Assembly (NCBI GenBank): GCA_027563935.2
Contig: CM050453.2
Location: forward strand, 69,982,018 to 70,046,017
Length of the DNA: 64,000 nt
Reading direction: 5' to 3'
From: Costus lasius
Lineage: Eukaryota > Streptophyta > Magnoliopsida > Zingiberales > Costaceae
The translations under genes were made by a program, and so were the position numbers. The notes under the pieces were generated by a model, which worked only from the letters and a program-made list of their open reading frames with translations, did no database searches and was not told where the DNA came from. The number at the start of each line of letters is the position of its first letter. Position 1 is the stretch's first letter. Positions 46,381-58,839 of the stretch are shown here, one piece after another.

Positions 46381-47940
46381 TGATGTAGGAAGAGGGAGTA
46401 TGGAAGAAGGGGAAAATCTAGATCAGAAAATAGCCCAGGAACTTCCCCTACGAAGCCGTCACAACCAGGCCGTGACCACCGTCACGGGCATGACAAGCCC
46501 GCACGCCGCCAAGAACGGCCGTACCCCTCATCACCCCCAGGAGGCCCACTGGTGATGAGCCCAGCGGAAGAACCTGAACTCGAGCACGGGCGTGCATCCT
46601 GTCACAGGCAGGCCATGATGGGCTCGGCCGAATCCACATAAATTGAACATGGCTGTGAAGAATAACACGGGCAAGCCATGACTAGCACAGCGGAAGATGG
46701 AAAAACCGATGATTTTGGACGCGAACGCCATCACGGCCGTGCGTCTCATCACGGCAAGGCTATGTCCACTTCGCCAGAACCCAGAAGACCTAATCACGGC
46801 CGTGAACAGCATCACGGGTGGGCCGTGATCACCTCAGACAGCTCCGTGTCACCCCGGCAACCTCATTTTGACGTGCACACCCCTCCATACCATATTGCTC
46901 CAGCTCTTGAAGGCCCAAAGGAGCCCAATAAAGTGACAATCCAGCGGCAAAGCAACCCTCCGGACTGCTTCATGGGTGTCATCAGCCCACTCTCCATCCA
47001 TACCAAGGTAGTTCAGCCGAAGGGTGCGGCAAGCCAACCCCCTGAAGGCCCAACTCCAAATGGACCCCACAACCACATCAACAATACAGCCCAAGAGCGA
47101 GCCGCAATGGTCGTGACTCAGCCCATAACTTCCAAGTTTTGCTGTTTTTTCGCGATGTGCTCGGAGCGTGTCTAACTGCCTTCGCCACCACTCGTACACT
47201 GAAGAATCAGAGGGCCTGCACCCCCCGTAGTAGTAGTTAGTAGTTGGTAGGATTTTATTCTCTCTTGTTTTATGTGGCAGCTTGACCACTTTTTGGTTGT
47301 TAGTTGTTAGGATGTTATCCTTTTTGTCTTGCTTCCCTCCTTATCTTATAAAAGAGAGGGGCTGGCCAGCATCAATCCTTAGTTCTCTATAGTGGTAGAG
47401 TGCTCCAGCTTGTGGAGATCGTGCAGAGTGCCTCAGTTCTTGAGTTGTAATAGTCGTAGCCGGTGCTTCGGCTCGGAGTTATTTTCTGCATTCCAAGAAG
47501 TAAATCCCATCGCTTTCGGTGGGTCAGGTTCGCCTGTTTGTTTACATTCTGCTTGTTGTCCCGTTTCGCTGTGTGTTTTTCTTCACCCCCTCACCCACGA
47601 GTATCCGAATGTCAGAGGCATGGATGATTTCCAGTTTGTGGTTTGGTCGCAGGTGCATAGGTACACAAGAAGAACCCCGCGAACCCATCACCCCATAATG
47701 TGCTGTGCCTAAAGTTGCTCTAGAGGTTAGTGAGTAAATTTCACATAGTTGGGTGCCGTCGGTTTCTTCTAGCATTTGTATTGCCCCTGAATGAATTTGT
47801 GCACTGATTCCTCGTGTTTCTTGCTATTTTCTGAAGTGCTTTTACTTCCCTCGTCTCCAGACCCTCTAACGATTTCCGCACACTGTGTAAACACCATAGA
47901 GTATGGCTTTAAGGACCTCCCACCTATAGTAGCTTCATCA
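46381..47940 (+). repeat. Solo LTR 'L', probably gypsy type
   Basis: 1560 bp with perfect 5-bp inverted termini TGATG...CATCA, flanked by CCCAA at 46376-46380 and 47941-47945. TATAAAA at 47347-47353 followed by an untranslated stretch suggests the + orientation. The presumed U3 (about 46440-46830) carries degenerate GC-rich palindromic repeats built on ACGGCCGT. Family assignment is tentative. The 165-codon frame at 46678-47175 runs through the repeats and is not a credible gene. Confidence 0.85.
47346..47354 (+). promoter_or_regulatory. Candidate TATA box of LTR L
   Basis: TTATAAAAG in a promoter-like setting (CTTATCTTATAAAAGAGAGG), with pyrimidine-rich sequence downstream. Confidence 0.55.
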
Positions 47941-48537
47941 CCCAAGGGCTCAGCCATGCCAACTTGCACCACTTAGCATGCATGCGCCAATGCTCCTAGT
48001 GAGATGCGCCCCTAATCTTCATCTTTCATTTTAGAGAAGAAAAGGAAAAGCGGCACGCAGGCCTCACAAGAATACATCACCGGCATGCAAAGGGGTTTGA
48101 CTAATGATCACAACATCATGCACAAATAAGGTACTTACTCATGCAATTCTATATGCTCATGAAAAACTAAAAATCTGAAATTTTAGTTTCTCATAAAACA
48201 AGTTTCTTTTTCCTCATCTTCTTATCACAAATCTTTTGGTTATTTGAGATTATGTTTTATGATGATTTTATAGACCCTATCAGCAGGCAATTTTGTCAGA
48301 TCAAGAGACCCAGTTAGTCCAAAGACACAATGCCCATCCTACTTGACAAAACTACGTGCGCCTTTGATCTTAAATAAATCACAAAAATAATCCAAAAATA
48401 GAGGATAGGAACAAGAAACCTATAATTTTTCTTACTTAGAAAAACCGTGAACATGTCATATGCAATTTGCGAAAATTGAAATATGGCATGTGAGCATAGA
48501 GAAAAGCATAGAAACATCGTTCGAGGCTCGCAAGTCG
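47941..48537 (-). other. Leader of element J, primer-site-proximal part
   Basis: Aligns with M at about 41262-41882. It contains GGC-ACGCAG-GCC at 48052-48063, the single CTGCGT-loop hairpin of this family. The 120-codon frame at 48314-48676 crosses the primer site and LTR and is not a gene. Confidence 0.82.
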
Positions 48538-48548
48538 CTCTGATACCA
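48538..48548 (-). other. Primer-binding site of element J
   Basis: CTCTGATACCA on the + strand, one base from the LTR. Confidence 0.92.
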
Positions 48549-48549
48549 C

Positions 48550-48723
48550 TGTTGGAAAACCCCGGGGATATTTTACAAAATTTGACATCACATATTACAT
48601 ACGCAGCGGAAGAATATCCCCGAAACAGGCCGGTCCCAAAAACCCAATGAAGATCGTCTTGCGAGGGGGTCGACACGATGAGAGGAGAAAGTACCTAGAA
48701 GCAAGAAGAGTCGATGTCAATGT
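48550..48723 (-). repeat. 5' LTR of element J, piece 1
   Basis: Starts TGTTGGAAAACCCCGGGG as in M and ends at AATGT (48719-48723), the left TSD of solo LTR H. It continues at 60074. Confidence 0.9.
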
Positions 48724-49720
48724 TGTTAGGGAATACTGGGTGTAATTTAAAATTTTGTAGTCCCAGGACACAGCGGAAGAATCATTACACCCGAAACATA
48801 TTCCGGTCCCAAGGATCCATGCGAGAGAGAAGACATAAGGATGTGATAGAGATGTACCTCTTTTGCTTGTTTAGTTGCCGAAGCCATGTTGAAGACGATC
48901 AAGTGCTCGCCCTCTACAAGTATCCACGCGTCGACTCCTTGATCGTTGCTCCCTTCCACGCTTGGTGCTAGCCTCGGGAAGAGAATCAAGCCTTAGGGTT
49001 CCTTCACTTCTCTTGCGCCACCTTCATGGAAGTTGCGCCAAGTGCAAGGAAGTAGCCGCCAACTCCTTATCCTCTTCACTCCAAGAGAAGAGGGAGAAGA
49101 AGAGTTTCGGCCCTTAGGAAGAATAAGAGGAAGTGGCACCACCAAGTCCTTCTCCAAGTCACGCCAAGAGGAGGAGAAGACTTGCGGCCACTACTAGGAA
49201 GAAGGGTTGCGCCACCTTGATGTTGTCACCCTTTACCCTTGCTCACGCCTCTCTATGTATGTTCACGCCTCCAAGGAATCGAACCTTAGAGAGGGGGCAG
49301 CTAGGGTCCCTTTTATAAACCAAGAGGCGGTTTAGGGAGGGCCAAGATCATGCCAAGTGGGCGGATAGGATGAGAGGGGTTTGTGGTAAGGAAAGTCTCC
49401 AAGACTTTGCCATAAACCTCATTCAACCTATCCTTATTTGCCCAATAGCCATATCAGCCCAAGACATGCCTTAGAGGTATTCTATCCATCCAAGTAGAAG
49501 GGCTAGGCGCAACATGCAAGAGGTATTTGGCTAGGGTAAGGGTTTGGGTGCATGTAGGGTTTATGAGATAAGGAAAGTCTCCAAGACTTTACCATAAACA
49601 TCTCCCTACTTCTCATATGCGCCCAAGCTCTTTCCAAAAGAGTCCTCAAGCCATATCAGCCCCAACACTTACCATAGAGACAAGATACCATCAAGGCATG
49701 AAGGGGGAGGTGCCACTTCC

Positions 49721-51410
49721 TGAAAAGTCCCCTAAACAAGGGGAGGGCGAAACCCTAATAGGCGCATATGAAGGTTTTGATGCAGCGGAAGGGGTTTCTA
49801 GGATCTATGCATGTAATATGATCAACATAAATCGATTTCAAATATCAGAGAAGAAATCATACCGATGCCATTGTATGGATGGCGACTTGGAAGCAGAGAG
49901 TGAAGTCGCTCTCCTCCAGAGAAGACGCACACAAGATGTGATCGCCTACTTCCTTAGTGCTCCTTGTGCTAGCAAGGTTCTAAGGAGTCCTTGTCGAATG
50001 GAAGGGGAGAGAATCCTTTGCTTGGCGATTTCTTCCTTCTCCTTTTTCGTCAACCTCTTCACCACACGAGAGAGAGCTTGTTGGCGACGAGAGATGAGGA
50101 GAAGCGAGAGAGTAGAGCGTCTTAGGCGTGAACGTGAGGCGTTCCCACGTTTAGAAGTCATGGCTTCTAAAATTAGTAAACCCCAAACGTTCATGCGACC
50201 ATGGGTTCACCCCCATGCGCAAACTCATCTTCTCTTGAACCATGCGCTCACTCAATGAGCTGGTTCAATTAGTTTGGTTCAAAGACCAATTAACCCAAGC
50301 CATTAGTCCAGATCACATTAAACCCTAAGGTTCTTGATCTGACCGTTGATCTCTTGATGCTGCTGATCTCACTGATCTAGCATCCATTCTCTCGATCGAA
50401 GCTTACCGATCTCAAGCCCTAATCAATCAAACATGATCAGACCAGATCTCACTTACAATCAGAGATTAGATCCCTTTAAACTGAACCCAGATAATTCAGT
50501 CCATACGATCTGACTTAAGTAAGCCATATCATCAAATTGTGCGACCCTAAGGGTTTCCTTTAAATGTCGGTAACGATAACTCACGTTATCACGATCAGTG
50601 AGGGGTATCCAGCAACACATCACTGTCTCCCGATATAAAGAAAAGAGTCTTCCAAGACTACACCCAAACCATAGCACAAGTGTGAATCAACTCACTAGGC
50701 ATACATGATTCCTTTGCCACTGGATGTTCTTATTGGACAAGCGTGTCAAGCCTGTAACTCCAATATGATGAGCATGATTAGATCAGATGAACATAGTCAC
50801 CTGGGTATGGCCATACACATTCTCAATCATCTCATTCAGAGGGGGCCCCAGTAGAACATCACACTCCTTAAACAAGGAGACGGCAATCCTGTATCTATTA
50901 CTAGTGCTCTAACATGACTCAAGCTCACCATCCAAGATAGTCTATAACCATTATGTTTCAAATGATATTGAACTACCTCAAAACAATGACAATCATCATT
51001 TAGAAACACAAGTGATCTCAAGTCAGAGGAAATGTGCCACTTGTTGCAATCAAGGATTATTCACATTGTGACAAGCAATTGAATATCCTAGTAGGGTCTG
51101 TCCAGTACATCCAATGTACCCATGAGTCTACATCTTATTCCATGCTCAAAGCATCATATAAGATTAGAACACATATTAGTCTCAATCATATCAAGGCTGT
51201 CTCATGTTCACCAAGATATCTCGACTAAGGACATTACAGCATGTCAGCCTAGCTGAACACCATTGAGACATTATTCAGAAGTACAATTATTGCAGCAGAT
51301 AATGTAACAACGTGAATAACAACCATTGCCTTTATAAACAAAAGAGTTTATACATGATACTGATACAATCCCAAGGCCTCAAACATTAGCCTTAAGGGCA
51401 TACCCCAATA
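49721..51410 (-). repeat. 3' LTR of element I, with mutated terminus
   Basis: 1690 bp. On the + strand the right end reads TACCCCAATA instead of TACCCCAACA, so the conserved 5'-TG of this LTR is TA. The other LTR keeps CA. A long frame on the + strand (49617-50258, repeated in part in the 5' LTR) is an antisense chance frame. Confidence 0.94.
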
Positions 51411-51421
51411 ATCTCCCACTT
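51411..51421 (-). other. Polypurine tract of element I
   Basis: AAGTGGGAGAT on the element strand, next to the 3' LTR. Confidence 0.9.
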
Positions 51422-51430
51422 GCACTTAAT

Positions 51431-54400
51431 CTAATGGTTGAGAAATCTCAAACCCATGTTATTACAGTGCTTCTCATGCTTCTGCTGCGCCAGAGGCTTG
51501 GTAAGCGGGTCAGCCAGATTGTCATCTGTATGAACCTTGCAAATTTTGATCTCGCCACGATCTATGATCTCCCTGATCAAGTGAAACCGTCTCTGTATGT
51601 GCTTGGACTTCTGGTGCGACCGTGGTTCCTTTACCTGTGCAATTGCTCCAGTGTTATCACAGAAGATAACCAAAGGATCTGCACTCGAAGAAACAACACC
51701 AAGTTCTTGAACGAACTTACGAATCCACACTGCCTCCTTGGATGCTTCCGAGGCTGCAACATACTCGGCTTCTGTTGTGGAATCAGCAACGATAGACTGT
51801 TTGAAACTTTTCCACACCACTGCTCCTCCATTCAAGCTAAAAACATAGCCTGATTGCGATCGGAAATCATCCTGGTCAGATTGGAACGAAGCGTCAGTAT
51901 ATCCTTCAATACTGAGTTCTTCCTGACCTCCATATATCAAGAACATATCTTTGGTCCTCCGCAGATATTTTAAGATGTTCTTGACTGCAATCCAGTGTGC
52001 CTGACCTGGATTACTTTGGAATCGACTGGTCACGCTTAACCCGTAAGCGACGTCTGGGCGAGTACACAACATCGCATACATAATGGACCCAATAGCCGAA
52101 GCATAAGGCGTATTGTCCATTTCATCTTTCTCAGTCTGTGTTTGAGGACACTGACTCTTTGAAAGATTCAGACCATGTCTGACTGGAAGATATCCTCTTT
52201 TAGAATTCTCTAAATGAAATCTCTCCAGGACTTTATCGATGTAAGTACTCTGGCACAGCCCGAGAAGCCTCTTAGATCTATCCCTGTAGATCTTCACACC
52301 TAATACATAGGCTGCTTCTCCTAGATCTTTCATCTGGAAACATTTTCTTAACCATGCTTTAACAGCATGCAGTTCAGGAATATCATTTCCAATGATTAAG
52401 ATATCATCGACGTAGAGGACTAGGAAAGTAATCACACTCCCACTAAACCTCTTATATACACACGGGTCATCCTCGTTCTTGATGAAACCAAATTCAGAGA
52501 TTGATTCATCAAAATGAATATTCCAGCTTCTCGATGCTTGTTTAAGTCCATAAATAGACTTCTTTAACTTGCATATTTTATGACGATCTGATGGATTAGT
52601 GAAACCTTCTGGTTGTGTCATATACACATCCTCATCCAGATTTCCATTAAGGAAAGCTGTCTTCACATCCATTTGCCAGATCTCATAATCATAATATGCT
52701 GCTATCGCGAAAAGAATCCGAATAGACTTAAACATAGCTACAGGTGAGAAAGTTTCATCATAATCTATCCCGTAGATTTGTTTGAAACCTTTCGCAACTA
52801 GCCTGCCTTTATAGGTAACCACGTTACCATCCATGTCAATCTTCTTCTTGAAGATCCATTTACAGCCTATAGGGATAACTCCCGGAGGTGGATCAACCAA
52901 ATCCCAGACTTGGTTATCTGACATGGAGTCCATCTCGGCGCGCATAGCTTCAAGCCATCTCGCTGAATCCGGTCCACTGACCGCATCCGCATAAGTGAGG
53001 GGTTCATCATTATCAATGATGTAGACTCCGTCATAGCGCTCAGGCTGTCGACGGATCCTTCCCGATCTTCGCGGTTCCCGTGATATCTGAGCCTCAGGTT
53101 GTTCAGTAACCTGTTCTACCGGCTCAGGCTCATCCAACTGTGCTTGACCACTTTGTCCTTCCTCTGGATTCTCATCCAGCTTTATTTCTCTCCCACTGGC
53201 CTCTTGCAGAAGAAACTCCTTCTCAAGAAATATGGCCGTCCGAGCAACAAACACCTTGTTCTCTTTGGGATCGTAGAAATAATAACCCTTAGTTTCCTTA
53301 GGGTAACCGACAAAGATACATTTCTCAGATCTGCTCTCTAGTTTTCCAGAGGCGAGCTTTTTGACATAAGCCTCGCAACCCTAGATCCTGATAAATGTCA
53401 AGCTAGGCTGTTTCCCATACCATAATTCATATGGGGTCTTTGAAACTGCCTTGGATGGCACTCGGTTTAGTACCTTTGCAGCTGTCTCCAGTGCAAATCC
53501 CCAAAAGGAGTAAGGTAGAGTAGCCTGACTCATCATAGAACGAACCATATCAAGTAACATTCTATTTCTCCTCTCGGACACACCATTCCATTGCGGTGTT
53601 CCTGGCGGAGTGAGCTGTGAGATAATCCCACACTCCTTCAGATAGTCAGTAAACTCTCGACTTAGGTATTCTCCACCTCGATCAGAATGAAGTGCCTTGA
53701 TATTTCGGCCAAGCTGATTCTGTACTTCATTCTTGAACTCTTTGAACTTGTCAAAATATTCACTTTTATGTCTCATAAGATAGACTACCCATATCTACTG
53801 AAATCATCAGTGAAGGTAATGAAGTACTGATAGCCACCTCTGGCATGTTTACTAAAAGGCCCACACACATCACTGTGTATAAGGTCAAGTAAACTTGAAG
53901 TCCTTTGACCTTTATGAGGAAAAGGCGACTTCGTCATTTTGCCCATCAAACAAGCTTTGCATGTATCAATCTCCTCATAGGAGAATGATCCCAGCAGTCC
54001 ATAATCATGCAACCGCTTAATGCGTTTCTTGTTAATATGACCTAAACGACTATGCCATAGCAAGGTGCTGTCATCAGCATATTTGGCTTTCTTATTATCA
54101 ATATTGTGTATAGAACATTCCATGTCCAACATGAATAACCCATTGTTAATTGAACCAGTAGCATAAACAATATTATCTAAAGAAAGAACACACTTTGAAA
54201 TATTGCATTCAAAGGAAAACCCCTTCCTGACAAGAGCAGGAATGGAGATAATATTTTTAGTAATGCTGGGAACAAAGTAACAATTGTCTAGTTCCAATAC
54301 AAGACCAGATGGTAAAGAGATGAAATAGTCTCCTACAGCAACAGCAGCAACCCGTGCCCCGTTTCCAACGCGTAGGTCCACCTCATGCTGTCCCACCTGT

Positions 54401-55314
54401 CTTCTTCTCTTGAGTTCCTGTACATTTGAACAAATGTGAACTCCACATGCAGTGTCCAACACCCATGAAATAGAAGAAGATGCAACCATGACTTCCGTCA
54501 CGTATATACCTGAGCCAGAAGCGATGCTTCCCCTCTTGTCTCCTTGGAGCGCTTTATAGTCCTTTTTCCAGTGACCCAGCTGGCCACAGTGGAAACATCT
54601 GTATTCCTTCGACCGCTTGACCTTTTGCTTCAGAGCCTTGCTGTAGCTTTTGACAGGGGTCTTGCCCTTCTTCCCCTTCTTCTTGTTCCTGGAAGGAAAC
54701 ATCAAGACAGAGGTTGAAGGCTTTCCCTTCAGAGTCTCCTCAGTAGTCAAGAGCATATTCAGCAGCTCTGCCGGAGTACAATCGATTTTGTTCATATTAA
54801 AGTTAATGATGAACGCATCGAAAGAGGGCGGTAGAGACTGCAGAATAATGTCTACAGCAAGCTCCTGATTGATGGTATGCCCCAGTTTCTCTAGAGCCTC
54901 CTTGTGCCCAATCATCTTGAGCACGTGAGCTCCTACTGGGCTCCCTTCAGCCAGTTTGCTCTGAAAGAACAGCTTGGTCAAGTTATAGCGCTCAGTCCTC
55001 GCCTGCGCAGCATACAGCATCTTGAGGTTTGCTATAATTTCTATAGCAGACATATCCTCATGCTGACGCTGCAGCGGTGGCGTCATAGACGCTAGCATCA
55101 CGCAAGCGACATCAATGCTATCGTTGACATGCTTTTCATAGGCTTCCCGAACTGCCCTTGCGGCATTCGGAGCGGGCTGAGGCGGTATAGCCGTCTCGAG
55201 GACATACAGTTTCCTCTCTGCCTTAAGAACAATCTTAAGGTGTCCGTACCAGTCTTAGAAGTTCGGCCCAGCAAACTTCTCCCTTTCCAGTAGGGATCGC
55301 ACATTAAAGCTCAT
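51431..55314 (-). pseudogene. Element I gag-pol with two stops and one frameshift
   Basis: Starts at ATG 55314 (MSFNVRSLLEREKF). Lesions: TAA at gag codon 20 (55255-55257, TCA in related copies); a 1-nt loss near 53786 in integrase, just after the TDDFSRYG motif; and TAG at 53381-53383 in place of the Trp codon of IWGCEAY. Between and after these the frame is open. It carries the CCHC knuckle (last Cys read as Tyr, KKDYKA, at about 54557), protease LDTACG, HHCC and DDE motifs, RT YVDDILI and RNase H. The final open stretch runs 53380-51431. Confidence 0.94.
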
Positions 55315-57136
55315 GGTGTTCGTTGCTGCAGGAATCTACAACAATGCAAGAACAGCAAGGTCAGTATCAATGTTCAGAATCAATCCAGGACTTAAGAAAG
55401 ATTCTTTTCTCACTATTTTATCTGGCTGAAAAATCCAGCAAAAACAGCCCGAAAGAGTAGAACTCTTTTAGTGAGATGGGATCCAGATTTCATACTTGGT
55501 CTCCGCGTCCCGCTCAGGCGTGATAAGATGCACAGAGAGTACAAGCACTAGTCTCTGGTAGGCTGTCCCAGCCAATCGCCAACCCGTGCGATTCCCCTTC
55601 ATCTGGGCAATCCAGCTGACTGTGCCAACTGAGTTGGTACAACACAGTCTCTGATCCCTTCAGATGGCTGCCTCCATGTGCTACCATATGCGCCACATAT
55701 GTAGCCTACATGGTCAAGCTGACCCGACCTACTCCCTGGACCACCACGTGCTATGCTGAGCAACGAGAAGCGATAAATCCCTTCTCTGTAACACGCAGGT
55801 GTAATCCCGCACCGTCTGAAGATAGATGGACGTGCCCACTGAGTGGGTACAACACGGCTCCAACGATAATCAGAACAGTGAGGTTTCGCGTCAGAAGGCT
55901 TACGAGCTTGATATTTTAGCGTTGGATTTTAACGGTCTTTTATCTTCTTGACTATCATGCAATTCCTATGGTGATAGCAGAAGATAAACTCATGCAATTC
56001 TAATTATAAAAGCAATAAATAGAAAGCATGCTGATCTTATGTGGTAAAAGCCCATTAAGCCTAAGTTAGACCTTAAATTAAACTTAAGTCTTCACTTGCT
56101 TTTCTTCATGGGTCTTTTGCTGCTCATCTGGCCCAAACCAGGGCCCAAGCGCCATCTGCAGCTCAGGTGCGCCTACCAGGGAAAATGCGCCTGGTCCCAG
56201 AGTCGAACCCTGGACCTCCCACCTAGTCAAGCCTCTGCTGCAAGCGCCTCTGCCATGTGTGCTCTGTGCTCTTGTCTGATTAATTTACAAATTAATCTAT
56301 CTAGACAAGATTGACTCGCAGGTCAATTACACTTTATAATTTAAATGAAAAGTGATGCGCAGATCACAATAAAAATATTTATTTACATTTAAATTCCAGG
56401 CACGCAGGCCCCAGCACAGCACACATTAAACATGGGCAGCCCACATAAGATTAAATAAACAAGGATATGCTTACAATCAACATGTGATCCATTCATGAAA
56501 ATAAAATTTTCGAAAAACCCATTGGCATCAATTTTATTTTCCTTATGTGCCCTACTACCTTACAACAGTCCATTAATAGGGATCCACTCATCAGACCTAG
56601 TCAGATCCACTGCCCTTGCATGCACCAAGTCCTAACTGACTTGAGTCAACCCAGTGGTCAACTATGCATGCGCTAGGGCTGATTAACCTACATGAGTTTT
56701 GGCAAGCGGGTGTGACCCCGGGCCTAACTCATGCGTGTTCACTGGTTGTCTCAACCAGACCTCGCTACACGCCTTTGATGCAGTCGACCTATAGCCACCT
56801 TATGCTTGCGCATAGGTGCCATCAGATCGACCCATCAAGGCTGTCAGATAGTCTGATCAGACCTAGTTGGATCTAGACGTGACTGTGACTTCAACCCTAT
56901 CAACCCGTCTAAGGGTTTATAGTAGGCGCTCTTAGATCTAATGAAGGTCGCGCAAGTCATGAAGTGTTTGAGAAAAACAACTATGTGCCCACAAACATGC
57001 GCCAAGTAAACAAGAATCAAGTTTTCGCATATGCAACAACTTAACATGTAATATTCGCATGTTATAGATCTAAGCATTCATTCACAAACAAGGATCACAA
57101 AGCCTTTAAGCAATCATAAAAACATGCAAAACCAGG
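55315..57136 (-). other. Untranslated leader of element I
   Basis: Full-length leader aligning with A and B. It has the hairpin pair (55625-55637 and 55835-55847 on the + strand) and the triad (56310-56410). Confidence 0.86.
56310..56410 (-). other. Triple hairpin array in I's leader
   Basis: On the + strand: ATTGAC-TCGCAG-GTCAAT (56310-56327), GTGAT-GCGCAG-ATCAC (56352-56367) and GGC-ACGCAG-GCC (56399-56410). The three loops differ from each other only at the last base of CTGCGN in the RNA sense. Confidence 0.8.
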
Positions 57137-57147
57137 CTCTGATACCA
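57137..57147 (-). other. Primer-binding site of element I
   Basis: CTCTGATACCA on the + strand, two bases from the 5' LTR. Confidence 0.93.
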
Positions 57148-57149
57148 AT

Positions 57150-58839
57150 TGAAAAGTCCCCTAAACAAGGGGAGGGCGAAACCCTAATAGGCGCATATGA
57201 AGGTTTTGATGCAGCGGAAGGGGTTTCTAGGATCTATGCATGTAATATGATCAACATAAATCGATTTCAAATATCAGAGAAGAAATCATACCGATGCCAT
57301 TGTATGGATGGCGACTTGGAAGCAGAGAGTGAAGTCGCTCTCCTCCAGAGAAGACGCACACAAGATGTGATCGCCTACTTCCTTAGTGCTCCTTGTGCTA
57401 GCAAGGTTCTAAGGAGTCCTTGTCGAATGGAAGGGGAGAGAATCCTTTGCTTGGCGATTTCTTCCTTCTCCTTTTTCGTCAACCTCTTCACCACACGAGA
57501 GAGAGCTTGTTGGCGACGAGAGATGAGGAGAGGCGAGAGAGTAGAGCATCTTAGGCGTGAACGTGAGGCGTTCCCACGTTTAGAAGTCATGGCTTCTAAA
57601 ATTAGTAAACCCCAAACGTTCATGCGACCATGGGTTCACCCCCATGCGCAAACTCATCTTCTCTTGAACCATGCGCTCACTCAATGAGCTGGTTCAATTA
57701 GTTTGGTTCAAAGACCAATTAACCCAAGCCATTAGTCCAGATCACATTAAACCCTAAGGTTCTTGATCTGACCGTTGATCTCTTGATGCTGCTGATCTCA
57801 CTGATCTAGCATCCATTCTCTCGATCGAAGCTTACCAATCTCAAGCCCTAATCAATCAAACATGATCAGACCAGATCTCACTTACAATCAGAGATTAGAT
57901 CCCTTTAAACTGAACCCAGATAATTCAGTCCATACGATTTGACTTAAGTAAGCCATATCATCAAATTGTGCGACCCTAAGGGTTTCCTTTAAATGTCGGT
58001 AACGATAACTCACGTTATCACGATCAGTGAGGGGTATCCAGCAACACATCACTGTCTCCCGATATAAAGAAAAGAGTCTTCCAAGACTACACCCAAACCA
58101 CAGCACAAGTGTGAATCAACTCACTAGGCATACATGATTCCTTTGCCACTGGATGTTCTTATTGGACAAGCGTGTCAAGCCTGTAACTCCAATATGATGA
58201 GCATGATTAGATCAGATGAACATAGTCACCTGGGTATGGCCATACACATTCTCAATCATCTCATTCAGAGGGGGCCCTAGTAGAACATCACACTCCTTAA
58301 ACAAGGAGACGGCAATCCTGTATCTATTACTAGTGCTCTAACATGACTCAAGCTCACCATCCAAGATAGTCTATAACCATTATGTTTCAAATGATATTGA
58401 ACTACCTCAAAACAATGACAATCATCATTTAGAAACACAAGTGATCTCAAGTCAGAGAAAATGTGCCACTTGTTGCAATCAAGGATTATTCACATTGTGA
58501 CAAGCAATTGAATATCCTAGTAGGGTCTGTCCAGTACATCCAATGTACCCATGAGTCTACATCTTATTCCATGCTCAAAGCATCATATAAGATTAGAACA
58601 CATATTAGTCTCAATCATATCAAGGCTGTCTCATGTTCACCAAGATATCTCGACTAAGGACATTACAGCATGTCAGCCTAGCTGAACACCATTGAGACAT
58701 TATTCAGAAGTACAATTATTGCAGCAGATAATGTAACAACGTGAATAACAACCATTGCCTTTATAAACAAAAGAGTTTATACATGATACTGATACAATCC
58801 CAAGGCCTCAAACATTAGCCTTAAGGGCATACCCCAACA
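57150..58839 (-). repeat. 5' LTR of element I
   Basis: 1690 bp, the same length as its partner, with intact TG...CA ends. It is followed by the TSD CTTCC, where H resumes. Confidence 0.95.

Larger units (their letters stand above)
49721..58839 (-). mobile_element. Element I: complete family-1 copia retrotransposon, minus strand
   Basis: 9119 bp, flanked by CTTCC at 49716-49720 and 58840-58844, inserted into solo LTR H. LTRs are both 1690 bp and differ at about nine positions by eye. Primer site, leader, gag-pol and polypurine tract are all present. Three coding lesions are visible. Confidence 0.96.

Noticed and set aside
46678..47175. 165-codon frame in solo LTR L
   Set aside because: It runs through the GC-rich palindromic repeat array. 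Its composition reflects the repeats and no protein family is recognisable.
49617..50258. 213-codon + strand frame, partly repeated at 57124-57687
   Set aside because: It lies antisense across the family-1 LTRs of element I and appears twice only because the LTR does. There is no recognisable domain, and its start extends into solo LTR H.
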